Of a stretch of 64,000 nt of DNA, positions 8,549 through 17,085 are shown piece by piece (position 1 is the first letter of the stretch; each line of letters starts with the position of its first letter). The position numbers and the translations under genes were made by a program. Origin of the DNA: a bacterium YEK0313 (GTDB lineage: Bacteria > Pseudomonadota > Alphaproteobacteria > Rhizobiales > Phreatobacteraceae); assembly GCA_000751295.2 (NCBI GenBank), contig CCMO02000001.1:1537501-1601500 (forward strand). The letters run 5' to 3'. Under the pieces are notes generated by a model that did no database searches, was not told where the DNA came from, and worked only from the letters and a program-made list of their open reading frames with translations.

Positions 8549-10193
8549 GGCGGGCCGATGCCTTGGACCGCCCGGTGCCGGCGCGGTCGAAGATGATCTC
8601 GCCGCCGACGATGGTCATCACCGCCGCGGCTTCGGCGATGGCTTCCTCCGGGCAGGCGAGAAGGTCCGTGTCGACCACGGTGATGTCGGCGAGACGGCCG
8701 GGTGAGAGCATTCCGAGCTCATGGCCGAGGCCGGCGGTGATGGCCGGATGGGTGGTATAGGCGCGCAGCGCCTCCAGCCGCCCGATCGCTTCATGAGGCC
8801 CGATCAGCGCGCCGGAGCGTGTGCGCCGGGTCACCATGGCCGCGATCGTGGTGAACGGGCTGCGGCCGCAGACCGGCGCGTCGGTATGGGCGCAGACGAG
8901 CGCGCCGCGCGCCATCATCGAGCGGTGCGGCCAGAGCCAGGGATGGTCGCTCTCTGGCCGCTGGCTGAGATAGCTGTCGCCGAGATCGTGCAGGAAGGCG
9001 GCGGCCGACGAGACGATGGTGCCGCTCGCGGCAAAGCGCGCCTGCGTCGCCGGCGGCATGCAGCAGCAATGCTCGATCCGGGCGGGAGGGCCGCCGGCCC
9101 CGGCCGGCGCGCTCGCCGCGATCGCGTCGAGCGCGAGGTCGATGCCCCGGTCGCCATTGCCGGTGAGGCAGAACTGGAGCCCGGCCGCGCGCACGGCCCG
9201 CCCCCTCTCGGCAATGTCCTCGGCCGCATAGTTGACGAAGCCGCTGGTTTCGCCGTCCTCGCCGGCCAGCGGCCGGTAGGGCTGGTGATAGGCGGCGGTG
9301 CGGCCGCCGGTGCTGCCGTCGAAGCCGAACTCGACGCCGAGGAGGCGCAGGCGGGCATCGCCGGAGCCGAAGCGCTGGCCGGACCCGAGCAGCCGGTCGA
9401 GCAGCCGCTCGTCGCGGCCGTCGGCCATGATCGCGACGCGGATCGGCAGGCGGCCGTCCTGGTGGAGCCGGCGATAGGCATCGATCGCGTCGGCGGCCGT
9501 CAGCGCATTGTGAACGGCGGTGATGCCGAAGGAAGCGATTTCCCCGAACACAAAGGGAAAGCCGGCAAGGAAGTCGCCGATCCCCTGGCCGCTATTGGCA
9601 ACCTTCACCACGTGCTGAGTCATGCGGCCGCCGGTACGGCCGGTGGTCTCGCCCCCGCCGTCGACAGCGACCTGGTCCGGGGCGGCCGCAGGATGGCGTG
9701 TCGCGATGCCCGCGAGCGCGAAGGCGGCGCTGCTGGCGATGCCGACATGGGCGTCGCGCCGGAGCAGGAAGACCGGGCGGTCGGGCGCGGCGGCGTCCAG
9801 CTCCGCGCGGGTCGGGTGGCGCCCGCCGATGGCCTGCTCGTCGTAGCGGTAGCCGAGGAACCAGCGGCCCGCAGGCGCGGCGGCGTCGAAGGCGCGGATC
9901 CGCGCGAAGAGATCGTCGAGCCTGCCGCTCAGCGTCGACAGGTCGTGCCAGCGGCTGCGCTTGGCGGCCTCCCCGTCCGGGTGGCAGTGGCTGTCGACGA
10001 GCCCCGGCATGACGAAGGCGCCGCCGAGATCGACGACACGGGCCGCCCGGTCGGCATAGGGCGCGACCTCGCCGTCGCTGCCGACGGCGAGGATCCGCCC
10101 GCCGCCGATGGCGAGGGCTTCCGCGAAGGGCCTTGTCGCATCGAGCGTCGCGATGCGCCCGCGCGTCAGCACCAGGTCGACGGTATCAGACAT
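8541..10193 (-). CDS. Amidohydrolase family protein (YtcJ-like, amidohydrolase_3)
   Basis: This 550-residue metal-dependent hydrolase would cleave amide or related C-N bonds of a small molecule. An N-terminal composite beta domain (DLVLTRGRIATLD) leads into the metal site MPGLVDSHCHPDG. A later histidine-bearing stretch (ARIEHCCCMP) and a C-terminal GRLADITVVD are standard for the group. Its ATG shares a base with the stop of the binding-protein gene upstream (TGATG) and its end overlaps the first permease. It is therefore embedded in the importer operon, and an action on the transported solute is likely but inferred. Confidence 0.88.
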   Translation of the reverse strand: MSDTVDLVLTRGRIATLDATRPFAEALAIGGGRILAVGSDGEVAPYADRAARVVDLGGAFVMPGLVDSHCHPDGEAAKRSRWHDLSTLSGRLDDLFARIRAFDAAAPAGRWFLGYRYDEQAIGGRHPTRAELDAAAPDRPVFLLRRDAHVGIASSAAFALAGIATRHPAAAPDQVAVDGGGETTGRTGGRMTQHVVKVANSGQGIGDFLAGFPFVFGEIASFGITAVHNALTAADAIDAYRRLHQDGRLPIRVAIMADGRDERLLDRLLGSGQRFGSGDARLRLLGVEFGFDGSTGGRTAAYHQPYRPLAGEDGETSGFVNYAAEDIAERGRAVRAAGLQFCLTGNGDRGIDLALDAIAASAPAGAGGPPARIEHCCCMPPATQARFAASGTIVSSAAAFLHDLGDSYLSQRPESDHPWLWPHRSMMARGALVCAHTDAPVCGRSPFTTIAAMVTRRTRSGALIGPHEAIGRLEALRAYTTHPAITAGLGHELGMLSPGRLADITVVDTDLLACPEEAIAEAAAVMTIVGGEIIFDRAGTGRSKASARHE

Positions 10194-11296
10194 CAGCCGG
10201 CGATGACCTTGACGTAGTCGTTGTAGACGCGGTCCTGGTTCTCGCCGTGCCATTCCGGATTGGCGAGCAGCTGGACGGCCATGTTGGCCTCGTCCGTCGG
10301 ATTGTCCGGCTTCAGCTCCGCCGGCACCAGCGCGGAGGCGGCGGGATTGGCCGGGCCGTTGCCCATCAGCCTCAGCAGCTCGACCTGCGATTCCGGCGCC
10401 TGGGTGGAGGCGATGAAGTCGAACACGGTGGCGCCGGCGGGGTTGCCCTTCGGCACCAGCCAGCCGGCCGGGATCAGGATGCCCTGGTTCCAGGTGAAGT
10501 CGATCCGGCTGTTGCGTTCGCGGCGCATGACGACGGCGCGGGTGTGCCAGAGCATGCCCATCGACACTTCGCCCTGGCGCATCAGCTGCTGGCTTTCCGC
10601 GCCGGTCTTCCAGAACACGGTATTGGCCTTGATCGCCCGGATCTTCTCCAGCGCCCGCTTCTCGTCGATCGGATAGATCGCCGACCGTTCGGCGGCGACG
10701 CCGTCCGCCATCAGCGCCCCTTCGAGCGCGCCGAGGATGCGGTCCGGCAGCGTGCGGGTTCCCGGGAAATCCTTGATGTTCCAGAAGTCGGCCCAGCTCT
10801 TCGGCGGGTTGTCGCCATAGCGCCGCCGGTCGTAGGTCAAAACGAAGCTGTAGAGGAAATGCGATATGCCCCAGTCGTTGTAGAAGCCGGGCCGGACCTT
10901 GTTGCGGTCGACGCGGCTCCAGTCCATCGGCTCCAGATAGCCGCGCCGGCCGAGATTGTAGGCGGCCGCGAGATTGGCGTCGCAGACGTCCCAGACGACG
11001 TTCCGGCTTTCCACCATGGTCCGGATCTTGCCGAAGCTCGGACCTGAGCCGTCGAACTCGACCCTCACCCCCGACTGCCGCTCGAACGGCTGGCCCCAGG
11101 CGGTGGGCTGGTGCTTCAGCGCATCGCCGCCCCAATTGCAGACGACGAGGCGCCGGGTCTGCGCCGAGGCGGGCAGAATGCCGGCAAGCCCCGCCGCGCC
11201 CAGCGCGGCGAGCAGCTGGCGTCGCTGGACGGGCCGCGGCACGTTAGTGTCAAGCGCAAGCGCAAGTGCGTCGCGAAGGTAGCCCGTATCGGCCAT
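10193..11296 (-). CDS. Extracellular solute-binding protein, PotD-like class
   Basis: This 367-residue periplasmic receptor is the first gene of the importer operon. The N-terminus carries a twin-arginine-like leader (RRQLLAALGAAGLAGILPAS) ending in ASAQ; the mature part begins TRRLVVCNWGG, typical of spermidine/iron-class receptors. Later stretches such as MGMLWHTRAVVMRRE fit the same family. The ATG at 11296 faces a LysR-type gene across a 99-base gap. It is the natural partner of the PotABC-type transporter components downstream, unlike the oligopeptide-class receptor at the operon end. Confidence 0.92.
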   Translation of the reverse strand: MADTGYLRDALALALDTNVPRPVQRRQLLAALGAAGLAGILPASAQTRRLVVCNWGGDALKHQPTAWGQPFERQSGVRVEFDGSGPSFGKIRTMVESRNVVWDVCDANLAAAYNLGRRGYLEPMDWSRVDRNKVRPGFYNDWGISHFLYSFVLTYDRRRYGDNPPKSWADFWNIKDFPGTRTLPDRILGALEGALMADGVAAERSAIYPIDEKRALEKIRAIKANTVFWKTGAESQQLMRQGEVSMGMLWHTRAVVMRRERNSRIDFTWNQGILIPAGWLVPKGNPAGATVFDFIASTQAPESQVELLRLMGNGPANPAASALVPAELKPDNPTDEANMAVQLLANPEWHGENQDRVYNDYVKVIAG

Positions 11297-11395
11297 GGCA
11301 GCGTTTCCCCCAGATCCGCAGTTGTGCGAAGGATAACTTTTTGTCGATTCATTGCAAGACATATATCCTTTGCTCATGATTGAGGCAGGGTGACC
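11297..11395. promoter_or_regulatory. Divergent promoter/operator between importer operon and LysR gene
   Basis: This 99-base gap is noticeably AT-richer than its surroundings around 11331-11368. It contains GGATA at 11331-11335 mirrored by TATCC at 11364-11368. A LysR-type operator is expected here because the regulator gene and its probable target operon diverge from it. I do not assign exact -35/-10 boxes. Confidence 0.5.
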
Positions 11396-12346
11396 ATGGA
11401 TATGACCGAGACCGGCCCGCTGAGCCCGCGGCTGACCCTCGCTCAGCTCGACGCGTTGCGGGCGGTGCTGGCGACCCGGGGCGTGAGCGAGGCGGCGCGG
11501 CTGCTCAACGTGTCGCAGCCGGCGGTCAGCAAGATCCTGCGCCAGGTCGAGCGCAGCCTCGGGCTGACGCTGATGCAGCGGGACGGCAACCGCGTGATCC
11601 TGACGCGCGAGGCCGAGCTGCTGCAGGCCGAGGTCGAGCGGCTGTTCGGCACCTACGAGTCCATCCAGCGGCTCGCCGCTTCGCTGCGCGGCGACGCGGG
11701 CACGACCATTTCGGTCGCCGCGATCCCGACCCAGGCGACCCGCTTCATGGTGCCGGCGATCAAGGCGTTCCGGGCCCGCCATCCGGATGTCAGGGTGAAG
11801 CTCGAGATCCTCGCCAACCAGCCGATCATCGACGCGGTCGCCTCCGGCCGCGCCGAATTCGGCCTCGCCCATTCCATCGCGGTGACGCCGGAGCTGAAGA
11901 CGGAGGATTTCGGCGACCAGCGCGTCTTCTGCATCGCGCCGCCCGGGCACCGCTTCGCCCGCCTGGACCTGGTATCGCGCGCCGATCTCGCCGGCGAGAC
12001 CTTCGTCTCCTATGGGCCGAACACCACCTTCGGCCGCTGGATCGGCGCGGCCTTCGCGCGCTCCGGCGGCGACCTCACGGTGGATGTCGAGATCACTGCC
12101 TCGCCCGCCCTGATCGAGGCGGTGCGGATCGGAACCGGTGTCGGGCTGGTCGAGGAGGCCGCCCTTGGCCCCCATGCCGCGCGCGACCTGGTCGTCCGGC
12201 CGTTCGAGATCCCGCTGTCGTTCCGCTCGCGCATCCTGCGCAGGCCGGGGCGCGCCCTGTCGCGGCCGGCCGAGCTGCTGCTCGACGAATACCGGCGCAT
12301 CGTCGAGGCCGGCGACTGGCGCCAGCCGGACGCGACCCGGGCCTGA
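11396..12346 (+). CDS. LysR-family transcriptional regulator (importer operon)
   Basis: This 316-residue LysR-type regulator has an N-terminal winged helix-turn-helix (about 15-75; SEAARLLNVSQPAVSKILRQVE). A periplasmic-binding-like effector domain follows from about residue 100 (ISVAAIPTQATRFMVPAIKAF). The ATG at 11396 follows GAGGCAGGG by five bases; an in-frame GTG two codons upstream is less well placed. Divergence from the seven-gene importer operon suggests that it controls it, probably with the solute or a breakdown product as co-inducer. Confidence 0.93.
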   Translation: MDMTETGPLSPRLTLAQLDALRAVLATRGVSEAARLLNVSQPAVSKILRQVERSLGLTLMQRDGNRVILTREAELLQAEVERLFGTYESIQRLAASLRGDAGTTISVAAIPTQATRFMVPAIKAFRARHPDVRVKLEILANQPIIDAVASGRAEFGLAHSIAVTPELKTEDFGDQRVFCIAPPGHRFARLDLVSRADLAGETFVSYGPNTTFGRWIGAAFARSGGDLTVDVEITASPALIEAVRIGTGVGLVEEAALGPHAARDLVVRPFEIPLSFRSRILRRPGRALSRPAELLLDEYRRIVEAGDWRQPDATRA

Positions 12347-12448
12347 CCGAAACGGCGCGCCGCCTTCGCCGGCCGTTCGGCCGGGCTGGCCTTGCGGCCG
12401 GCCGCCGACTAGCCTTTCCGGCATGGCACATGAGGGAGGGATGGTCCG

Positions 12449-13099
12449 ATGCTGATCCTCAGCGGCTTTGCCGCCAGCAACTATTACAACAAGGTCAAGC
12501 TCGCGCTGCTCGAGAAGGACGTGCCGTTCGAGGAGGAGCTGGTCTGGATCGGCGAGGTCGACCGGTCCGCTTCGCCCCTCGGCAAGGTGCCTTATCTGAG
12601 GACCGAAGCCGGCAAGCTGTGCGAATCCTCGGCCATCAACGAATATATCGAGGCGGCCTATCCGCAGGTGCCGCTGCTGCCGGCCGATCCCTTCGCGGCT
12701 GCCAAGGTGCGCGAGCTGACGATCTATCTCGAACTGCATCTCGAGCTGGTCGTGCGCAACCTCTACCCGGAAGCCTTTTTCGGCGGCACGGTCGACGGCG
12801 CCGTCAAGGAGCGGACCGAGCGGCAGCTGAAGAAGAGCCTGCCCGCCTTCGCCCAGCTCGCCCGCTTCGACACGCCCTTCATCGCCGGCGACATGTTCAC
12901 CATGGCCGACTGCGCCGCCGTCACCCACCTGCCGATCCTGGCGAGCGCCACGAAGATCATCTACGGCCGCAACCTGCTCGCCGAGCTCGTGCCCGACGCC
13001 CTGCCCTATCTGCAGCGCCTCGCCGAGCGCCCGCATGTCCGGCGCGTCAATGCCGACCGCAAGGCCAATACCGAGGTGATGCTGAAGCGTTATGCGTGA
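12449..13099 (+). CDS. Glutathione S-transferase family protein
   Basis: This 216-residue cytosolic enzyme has the two-domain GST plan. A thioredoxin-like N-terminal half (about 1-78) carries SNYYNKVKLAL at the glutathione site, then the cis-proline segment KVPYLRTEAG and ESSAINEYIE, which bind the glutamyl part. A helical C-terminal domain follows (about 90-205), with FIAGDMFTMADCAA as the N-capping motif. It begins after GAGGGAGGG. The substrate is unknown. It converges on the MFS gene, with a strong hairpin between them. Confidence 0.92.
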   Translation: MLILSGFAASNYYNKVKLALLEKDVPFEEELVWIGEVDRSASPLGKVPYLRTEAGKLCESSAINEYIEAAYPQVPLLPADPFAAAKVRELTIYLELHLELVVRNLYPEAFFGGTVDGAVKERTERQLKKSLPAFAQLARFDTPFIAGDMFTMADCAAVTHLPILASATKIIYGRNLLAELVPDALPYLQRLAERPHVRRVNADRKANTEVMLKRYA

Positions 13100-13138
13100 G
13101 GCGGCACGGGCGCGAAGCTGGCGCCCGGAATGGGCGAT

Positions 13139-13166
13139 GCGCCCGGCCGTCGTGCCGGCCGGGCGC
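13139..13166. terminator. GC-rich hairpin between convergent genes
   Basis: A ten-base-pair inverted repeat (GCGCCCGGCC at 13139-13148 with its complement at 13157-13166) and an eight-base loop sit between the ends of the GST and MFS genes. There is no T-run on either side, so it is a weak or Rho-assisted terminator at best. Confidence 0.45.
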
Positions 13167-13196
13167 TCGCGGGAGAGGGGCGGCCGATCGCCCGCG

Positions 13197-14411
13197 TCAG
13201 GCCTCGCAATCGGCGAGCTGGCGGGACGTCTCGCGGCCGCCGATCAGCACCAGGCCGAGCCCGGCCGCGGCGAGCAGGCCGCCAGCGACCGTCACCGCGG
13301 CGTAACCGAGCCCCAGGCTGATGACGCCGGCGCCAAGCGCCGCGCCCAGCGCATTGCCGAGATTGAAGGCGCCGACATTGATCGAGGAGGCAAGGCCCGG
13401 CGCTTCGGCGGCCGCCTGCATCACCCGCATCTGCACCGGCGGGACGATGGCGAAGGCGGCGGCGCCCCAGGCGAGAAGGCCGATCGCCGTCGCCGCATGG
13501 CTCGCGAAGGCGAGCGGCAGCACCACCATGATGGCGGCGAGCGCGCCGAGGAAGATCTTGGCCGCGCCGTCGAGCGACCAGTCGGCGAGCCGCCCGCCGA
13601 GCCAGTTGCCGAGGGTGAAGCCGACGCCGATCAGCGCCAGGGCGAAGGTCACGAAACCGTCGGACGCACCGGTCAGGGTCTTAAGCGTCGGGGCGACATA
13701 GGTGTAGAGCATGAACATGGCGCCGGCGCCCATGACGGTGGTCGCCATGGCGAGCAGCACCACCGGCCGGGTCAGCACGGCGAGCTCGCGCCGCACATCC
13801 GGCATCCGGCCGCGCGCGCCCTGCGGCAGGGCGAGCCACAGCGCCGCCATGGCGACGACCCCGATCAGCGCGGTGCCGGCGAAAGCCATGCGCCAGCCGA
13901 TCTGCTGGCCGATCCAGGTCGCGGCCGGCACGCCGCCGATATTGGCGATCGTCAGGCCCATGAACATGGCGGCGACCGCGCTCGCCTGCTTCTCCTTCGG
14001 CACGACGCTCGCGGCTACCACCGCGCCGAGGCCGAAGAAGGCGCCGTGATTGAGGCTGGTGACGAGCCGCGCCGCCAGCAGCGTGACATAGCCCGGCGCC
14101 ATGGCTGACAAGAGGTTTCCGGCGGTGAAGATGGCCATCAGCAGGATCAGCGCGGTGCGCTTGCCGAAGCGGCTGAAGGCGAGCGTCATCACCGGCGCGC
14201 CGGCCATGACGCCGATCGCATAGGCGCTGATGAGCAGGCCGGCGGTCGGGATCGACACGTCGACGCCTTCGGCGATGACCGGCAGCAGGCCCATCGGCGA
14301 GAATTCGGTGGTGCCGATGCCGAAGGCGCCGATGGCGAGCGCGAGCAGTGCCCAGCGGGCATGGGTCGAGGGTTCGCCCGCCGTAGCGGCCGTCGAAACG
14401 GAGCTGGTCAT
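13197..14411 (-). CDS. MFS transporter, DHA1 (AraJ/YdhP-like) drug or sugar exporter
   Basis: This 404-residue inner-membrane protein has about twelve hydrophobic segments. It carries DHA1-type signatures: an early FGIGTTEFSPMGLLP stretch and the loop FSRFGKRTALIL between helices 2 and 3. Relatives such as AraJ and YdhP export sugars, amides or drugs by proton antiport; the substrate here is unknown. The gene starts 11 bases after the stop of the aldo/keto reductase gene, so the two are very probably co-transcribed and may act on the same compound. Confidence 0.92.
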   Translation of the reverse strand: MTSSVSTAATAGEPSTHARWALLALAIGAFGIGTTEFSPMGLLPVIAEGVDVSIPTAGLLISAYAIGVMAGAPVMTLAFSRFGKRTALILLMAIFTAGNLLSAMAPGYVTLLAARLVTSLNHGAFFGLGAVVAASVVPKEKQASAVAAMFMGLTIANIGGVPAATWIGQQIGWRMAFAGTALIGVVAMAALWLALPQGARGRMPDVRRELAVLTRPVVLLAMATTVMGAGAMFMLYTYVAPTLKTLTGASDGFVTFALALIGVGFTLGNWLGGRLADWSLDGAAKIFLGALAAIMVVLPLAFASHAATAIGLLAWGAAAFAIVPPVQMRVMQAAAEAPGLASSINVGAFNLGNALGAALGAGVISLGLGYAAVTVAGGLLAAAGLGLVLIGGRETSRQLADCEA

Positions 14412-14422
14412 GGATCCTGTCC

Positions 14423-15247
14423 TTATGCGTCCCAGGCCGGCGCGAGGCCGGCGGGGCTGACGATGCGGCTGTCCAGCCGCGCCAGCGCGGCGATCGCGGC
14501 CATGTCGGCTTCGTCGAGGCTGAAATCGAAGATGGCGATGTTTTCCTTCACGCGATCCGGCCGGGCGGTCTTGCTGAGCGCGACATGGCCCTGCTGGATC
14601 AGCCAGCGCAGCCCGACCTGGGCGGCGCTCTTGCCGTATTTCGCGCCGATCCGCTGCAGCACCGCGTCCTGCGGCACGGCGCCGTCGGCCATGCCGTAAT
14701 AGGCCGTGAGCACGATGCCGGCGGCCCTCGCCGCCGCGGCGAGCGCGGCCTGCGGCAGATAGGGGTGCAGCTCAACCTGGTTGGTGATGATCGGCGCCTT
14801 GGACCGCGCCGCCGACAGCCTCATCTGCGCGATATTCTGGTTGCTGACGCCGATGAAACGGGTTTTGCCCGCGGCTTTCACGGCGTCGAGCATGTCGATC
14901 TGCGCGGCGACCGGCACCGCGTCGCCGGGCCAGTGCAGCAGCAGGAGATCGACGGCCTCGACCTTCAGCCGGTCGAGGCTTTCGTCGACCGAGGCCGCGA
15001 ACCGTTCCGGTGCATAATTGTCGACCCAGACCTTGGTGGTGAGGAACAGCTCGTCGCGGCGGGCGCCGGCGGCCTGCAGCGCCTGGCCGAGGGCGGCTTC
15101 GTTGCGGTAGATCTGCGCCGTGTCGAAATGGCGAAAGCCGGCTTCGAGCGCCGCCGGCACGACGCGCTCCACCTCCGCGTCCGACATGCGGAACACGCCG
15201 AAGCCGAGGGCGGGAATGACGGCGCCATGGGCGCTGACGGTCTGCAT
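14423..15247 (-). CDS. Aldo/keto reductase
   Basis: This 274-residue NAD(P)H-dependent carbonyl reductase has the TIM-barrel AKR signatures. FDTAQIYRNEAALGQAL carries the catalytic Asp and Tyr, TKVWVDNY the Lys, and LLLLHWPG the His. IGVSNQNIAQM lies further in the barrel. The size fits the AKR5-like, 2,5-diketo-gluconate reductase group (DkgB). The ATG at 15247 has AGGAG nine bases upstream. Its partner downstream is an MFS exporter, and a LysR gene diverges upstream. Confidence 0.94.
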   Translation of the reverse strand: MQTVSAHGAVIPALGFGVFRMSDAEVERVVPAALEAGFRHFDTAQIYRNEAALGQALQAAGARRDELFLTTKVWVDNYAPERFAASVDESLDRLKVEAVDLLLLHWPGDAVPVAAQIDMLDAVKAAGKTRFIGVSNQNIAQMRLSAARSKAPIITNQVELHPYLPQAALAAAARAAGIVLTAYYGMADGAVPQDAVLQRIGAKYGKSAAQVGLRWLIQQGHVALSKTARPDRVKENIAIFDFSLDEADMAAIAALARLDSRIVSPAGLAPAWDA

Positions 15248-15399
15248 CGGAAAACTCCTGAGGGGATGGACCCTGTCGTGGGCCATGACATAGGCCCGCG
15301 ATCCCGGCCCGATAACCGGCCCCGTTTTCCCTTTATCTGTGAAACGAAATCAAAGATCATGGCGCCGGCCATGGTGCATGGCCGTTGGACGGAGCGGCC
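15248..15399. promoter_or_regulatory. Divergent promoter region AKR/LysR
   Basis: This 152-base gap between divergent starts contains nested near-palindromes around 15360-15382, such as CCATGGTGCATGG at 15369-15381. They could serve as the LysR operator. No convincing promoter boxes were assigned. Confidence 0.4.
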
Positions 15400-16314
15400 A
15401 TGGACAACCGCGCGGGCGAAATGCAGGTCTTCCTGCGCGTCGTCGAGACCGGCTCCTTCTCGGAGGCCGCGCGTCTCCTGCGCATGACGCCCTCGACGGT
15501 GAGCAAGCTCGTCGCGCGCATCGAGGCGCGGCTCGGCGTGCGCCTCGTCGAGCGCTCCACCCGGCGCCTGTCGCTGACCGCCGAGGGCCAGGTCTATTAC
15601 GAGCGCAGCCAGGCCCTGCTGCAGGATCTCGACGATGTCGAGCGCGACCTGTCGCAGGGCGCGGCCACCGCCAGCGGCACCATCCGCGTCAACGTCTCGG
15701 TCGCGCTCGGCGTGCTCGGGCTCGAGCCGCTCATGCCGGACTTCTGGCGCCTCCATCCCGACGTCGTGGTCGACCTGTCGCTGTCGGACGAGATCGTCGA
15801 CCTCTATCTCGACCGGACCGACATCGCCTTCCGCATCGGCCCCCTGCCGAGCTCGGGCATGATCGCGCGGCGCATCGGCCTCGCCCACCGCAAGATCGTC
15901 GCCGCCCCCGCCTATCTCCAGCGCCACGGCACGCCGCGCACGGTCGACGACCTCGCCCGGCACCAGTGCCTCGGCTTCAATTTCCGCCGTTCCGCGCCGG
16001 TCTGGCCGCTCCGCGAGAGCGGCCGCATCGTCGACCGCGCGGTCGGCGGACCGCTGCTCGCCAACAATGGCGAGACGGTGCGGCGCATGGCCCTCGCCGG
16101 CGCCGGCCTTGCCCGCATGGGCGACTATCACGTGCGCGCCGACCTCGCCGCCGGCCGCCTCGTCGAGGTGCTCGCCGACGTGATCGAGCCGGACGAGGAA
16201 CCGATCCACGCGGTCTTCCTCGGCGGCCCTCGCATGCCCCACCGCGTGCGCGTGTTCCTCGACTTCGTGGTGCCGCGGCTGCAGGGGTTTCTGGGGGGAG
16301 GGGGAGTGGGGTGA
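15400..16314 (+). CDS. LysR-family transcriptional regulator (AKR-MFS pair)
   Basis: This 304-residue regulator has an N-terminal helix-turn-helix (about 5-64; SFSEAARLLRMTPSTVSKLV). The effector domain follows from about residue 90, of the type seen in the DsdC/AaeR-like groups. The ATG at 15400 has GGAG nine bases upstream. It diverges from the aldo/keto reductase-MFS pair and probably regulates it. The C-terminus runs into a G-rich tail (FLGGGGVG). Confidence 0.92.
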   Translation: MDNRAGEMQVFLRVVETGSFSEAARLLRMTPSTVSKLVARIEARLGVRLVERSTRRLSLTAEGQVYYERSQALLQDLDDVERDLSQGAATASGTIRVNVSVALGVLGLEPLMPDFWRLHPDVVVDLSLSDEIVDLYLDRTDIAFRIGPLPSSGMIARRIGLAHRKIVAAPAYLQRHGTPRTVDDLARHQCLGFNFRRSAPVWPLRESGRIVDRAVGGPLLANNGETVRRMALAGAGLARMGDYHVRADLAAGRLVEVLADVIEPDEEPIHAVFLGGPRMPHRVRVFLDFVVPRLQGFLGGGGVG

Positions 16315-16430
16315 AGGGTATCGAGAATCGTAGTGATCAGCACCGGAATCCGTGCTGCCAGTTGCAGGGGCGTCTCGATAAAACCTGTTTGAAGTTAGGT
16401 GCTTGAGATCCCGTCAAACGACTCACGCGA

Positions 16431-16736
16431 ATGAGCGGCCTGAGACACAGGTGACAGATCGTACCGGACACATGGGTTACAGTTTCCGCTTTTGTTCTGG
16501 AAGCGAAGAGCGGGATGCCATGGAAGGAGAGTGCGGTCATGGACGAGCGTGTTCGCTTCGTTGCCCGCCTGCTGGATGGAGAGGCGATGACGGAGGCCTG
16601 TCGGGCCTTCGGCATCTCACGCAAGACCGGCTACAAGATCTTCAGCCGCCACAAGGAGCACGGACAGGAGGCCCTGAGGCGCGCGCAAGCTGCGCGAACT
16701 GATCGTGCGGCAGTTGGCCGGCGACGTGCGCGTGCC
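16431..16736 (+). pseudogene. Degenerate left-end fragment of an IS481-type element
   Basis: This stretch repeats the left end and transposase start found again at 17078. It runs from ATGAGCGGCCTGAGACAC through the start region MPWKESAVMDERVRF and the helix-turn-helix. It carries a deletion relative to the intact copy: the bases corresponding to 17326-17420 (95 bases) are missing after 16678, which shifts the frame. Similarity stops near 16736, so the DDE domain is gone. Several scattered substitutions separate it from the intact copy, so it is an older or different insertion rather than a fresh duplicate. It has no transposase function. Confidence 0.88.
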
Positions 16737-16749
16737 CCGACCGTACTGC

Positions 16750-16992
16750 CTACCAGAGCCGCTTTCGGGCAAACGCATGACCGGAGCCCGATTTCAGATA
16801 GCGTTCGAAAGCCGATGCCTTGTCCGGCGTCGAGAACGCGATATAGGTCGCCAGACGCCAGGGCAGGTGTTTCGACGTATGAGGTGACTTGCCGGCATTG
16901 TGCTCGGCGAGCCTGCGTTTCAAATCGGAGGTAGCGCCAACATAGCGCTGGCCGGCATGTTGGATGCTCTCGAGCAGGTAGACATAGTGCAT
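16750..16992 (-). CDS. Orphan GIY-YIG superfamily nuclease-like protein
   Basis: This 80-residue single-domain protein starts at the ATG at 16992 with MHYVYLLES, the GIY half of the motif. YVGATSDLKRRLAEHN follows (YIG half and the catalytic-type Arg), then the SPHTSKHLPW segment and the Glu-bearing AFERYLKSGSGHAF. That is the complete minimal fold of the YhbQ/UPF0213-like branch. Such proteins may nick or bind DNA, but their role is not settled. It lies between two IS481 left ends and its stop is 13 bases from the truncated fragment. The leader is a pair of hairpins. I expect a mobile or repeat-associated gene, not a repair housekeeping gene. Confidence 0.85.
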   Translation of the reverse strand: MHYVYLLESIQHAGQRYVGATSDLKRRLAEHNAGKSPHTSKHLPWRLATYIAFSTPDKASAFERYLKSGSGHAFARKRLW

Positions 16993-17000
16993 CGAGACGG

Positions 17001-17067
17001 CCCTCCTACGCTGAAGCTTCGGAGGGCATCGTGCTTCGCAGGGAGGACACTGCCAATCCTGCGAAGC
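17001..17067 (-). repeat. Two hairpins in the GIY-YIG leader
   Basis: Upstream of the GIY-YIG start lie a perfect ten-base inverted repeat (GCTTCGCAGG at 17033-17042 and its complement at 17058-17067) and a second stem (CCCTCC at 17001-17006 with GGAGGG at 17021-17026, enclosing the palindrome GAAGCTTC). From memory, such GAAGC-rich leaders recur before orphan GIY-YIG genes in alphaproteobacteria; a genome search would settle this. Confidence 0.7.
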
Positions 17068-17085
17068 TCGCAGAGCGATGAGCGG

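Noticed and set aside
11297..13036. Minus-strand frame extending the PotD-like gene upstream
   Set aside because: It runs antisense through the LysR and GST genes; the Tat leader begins at 11296.
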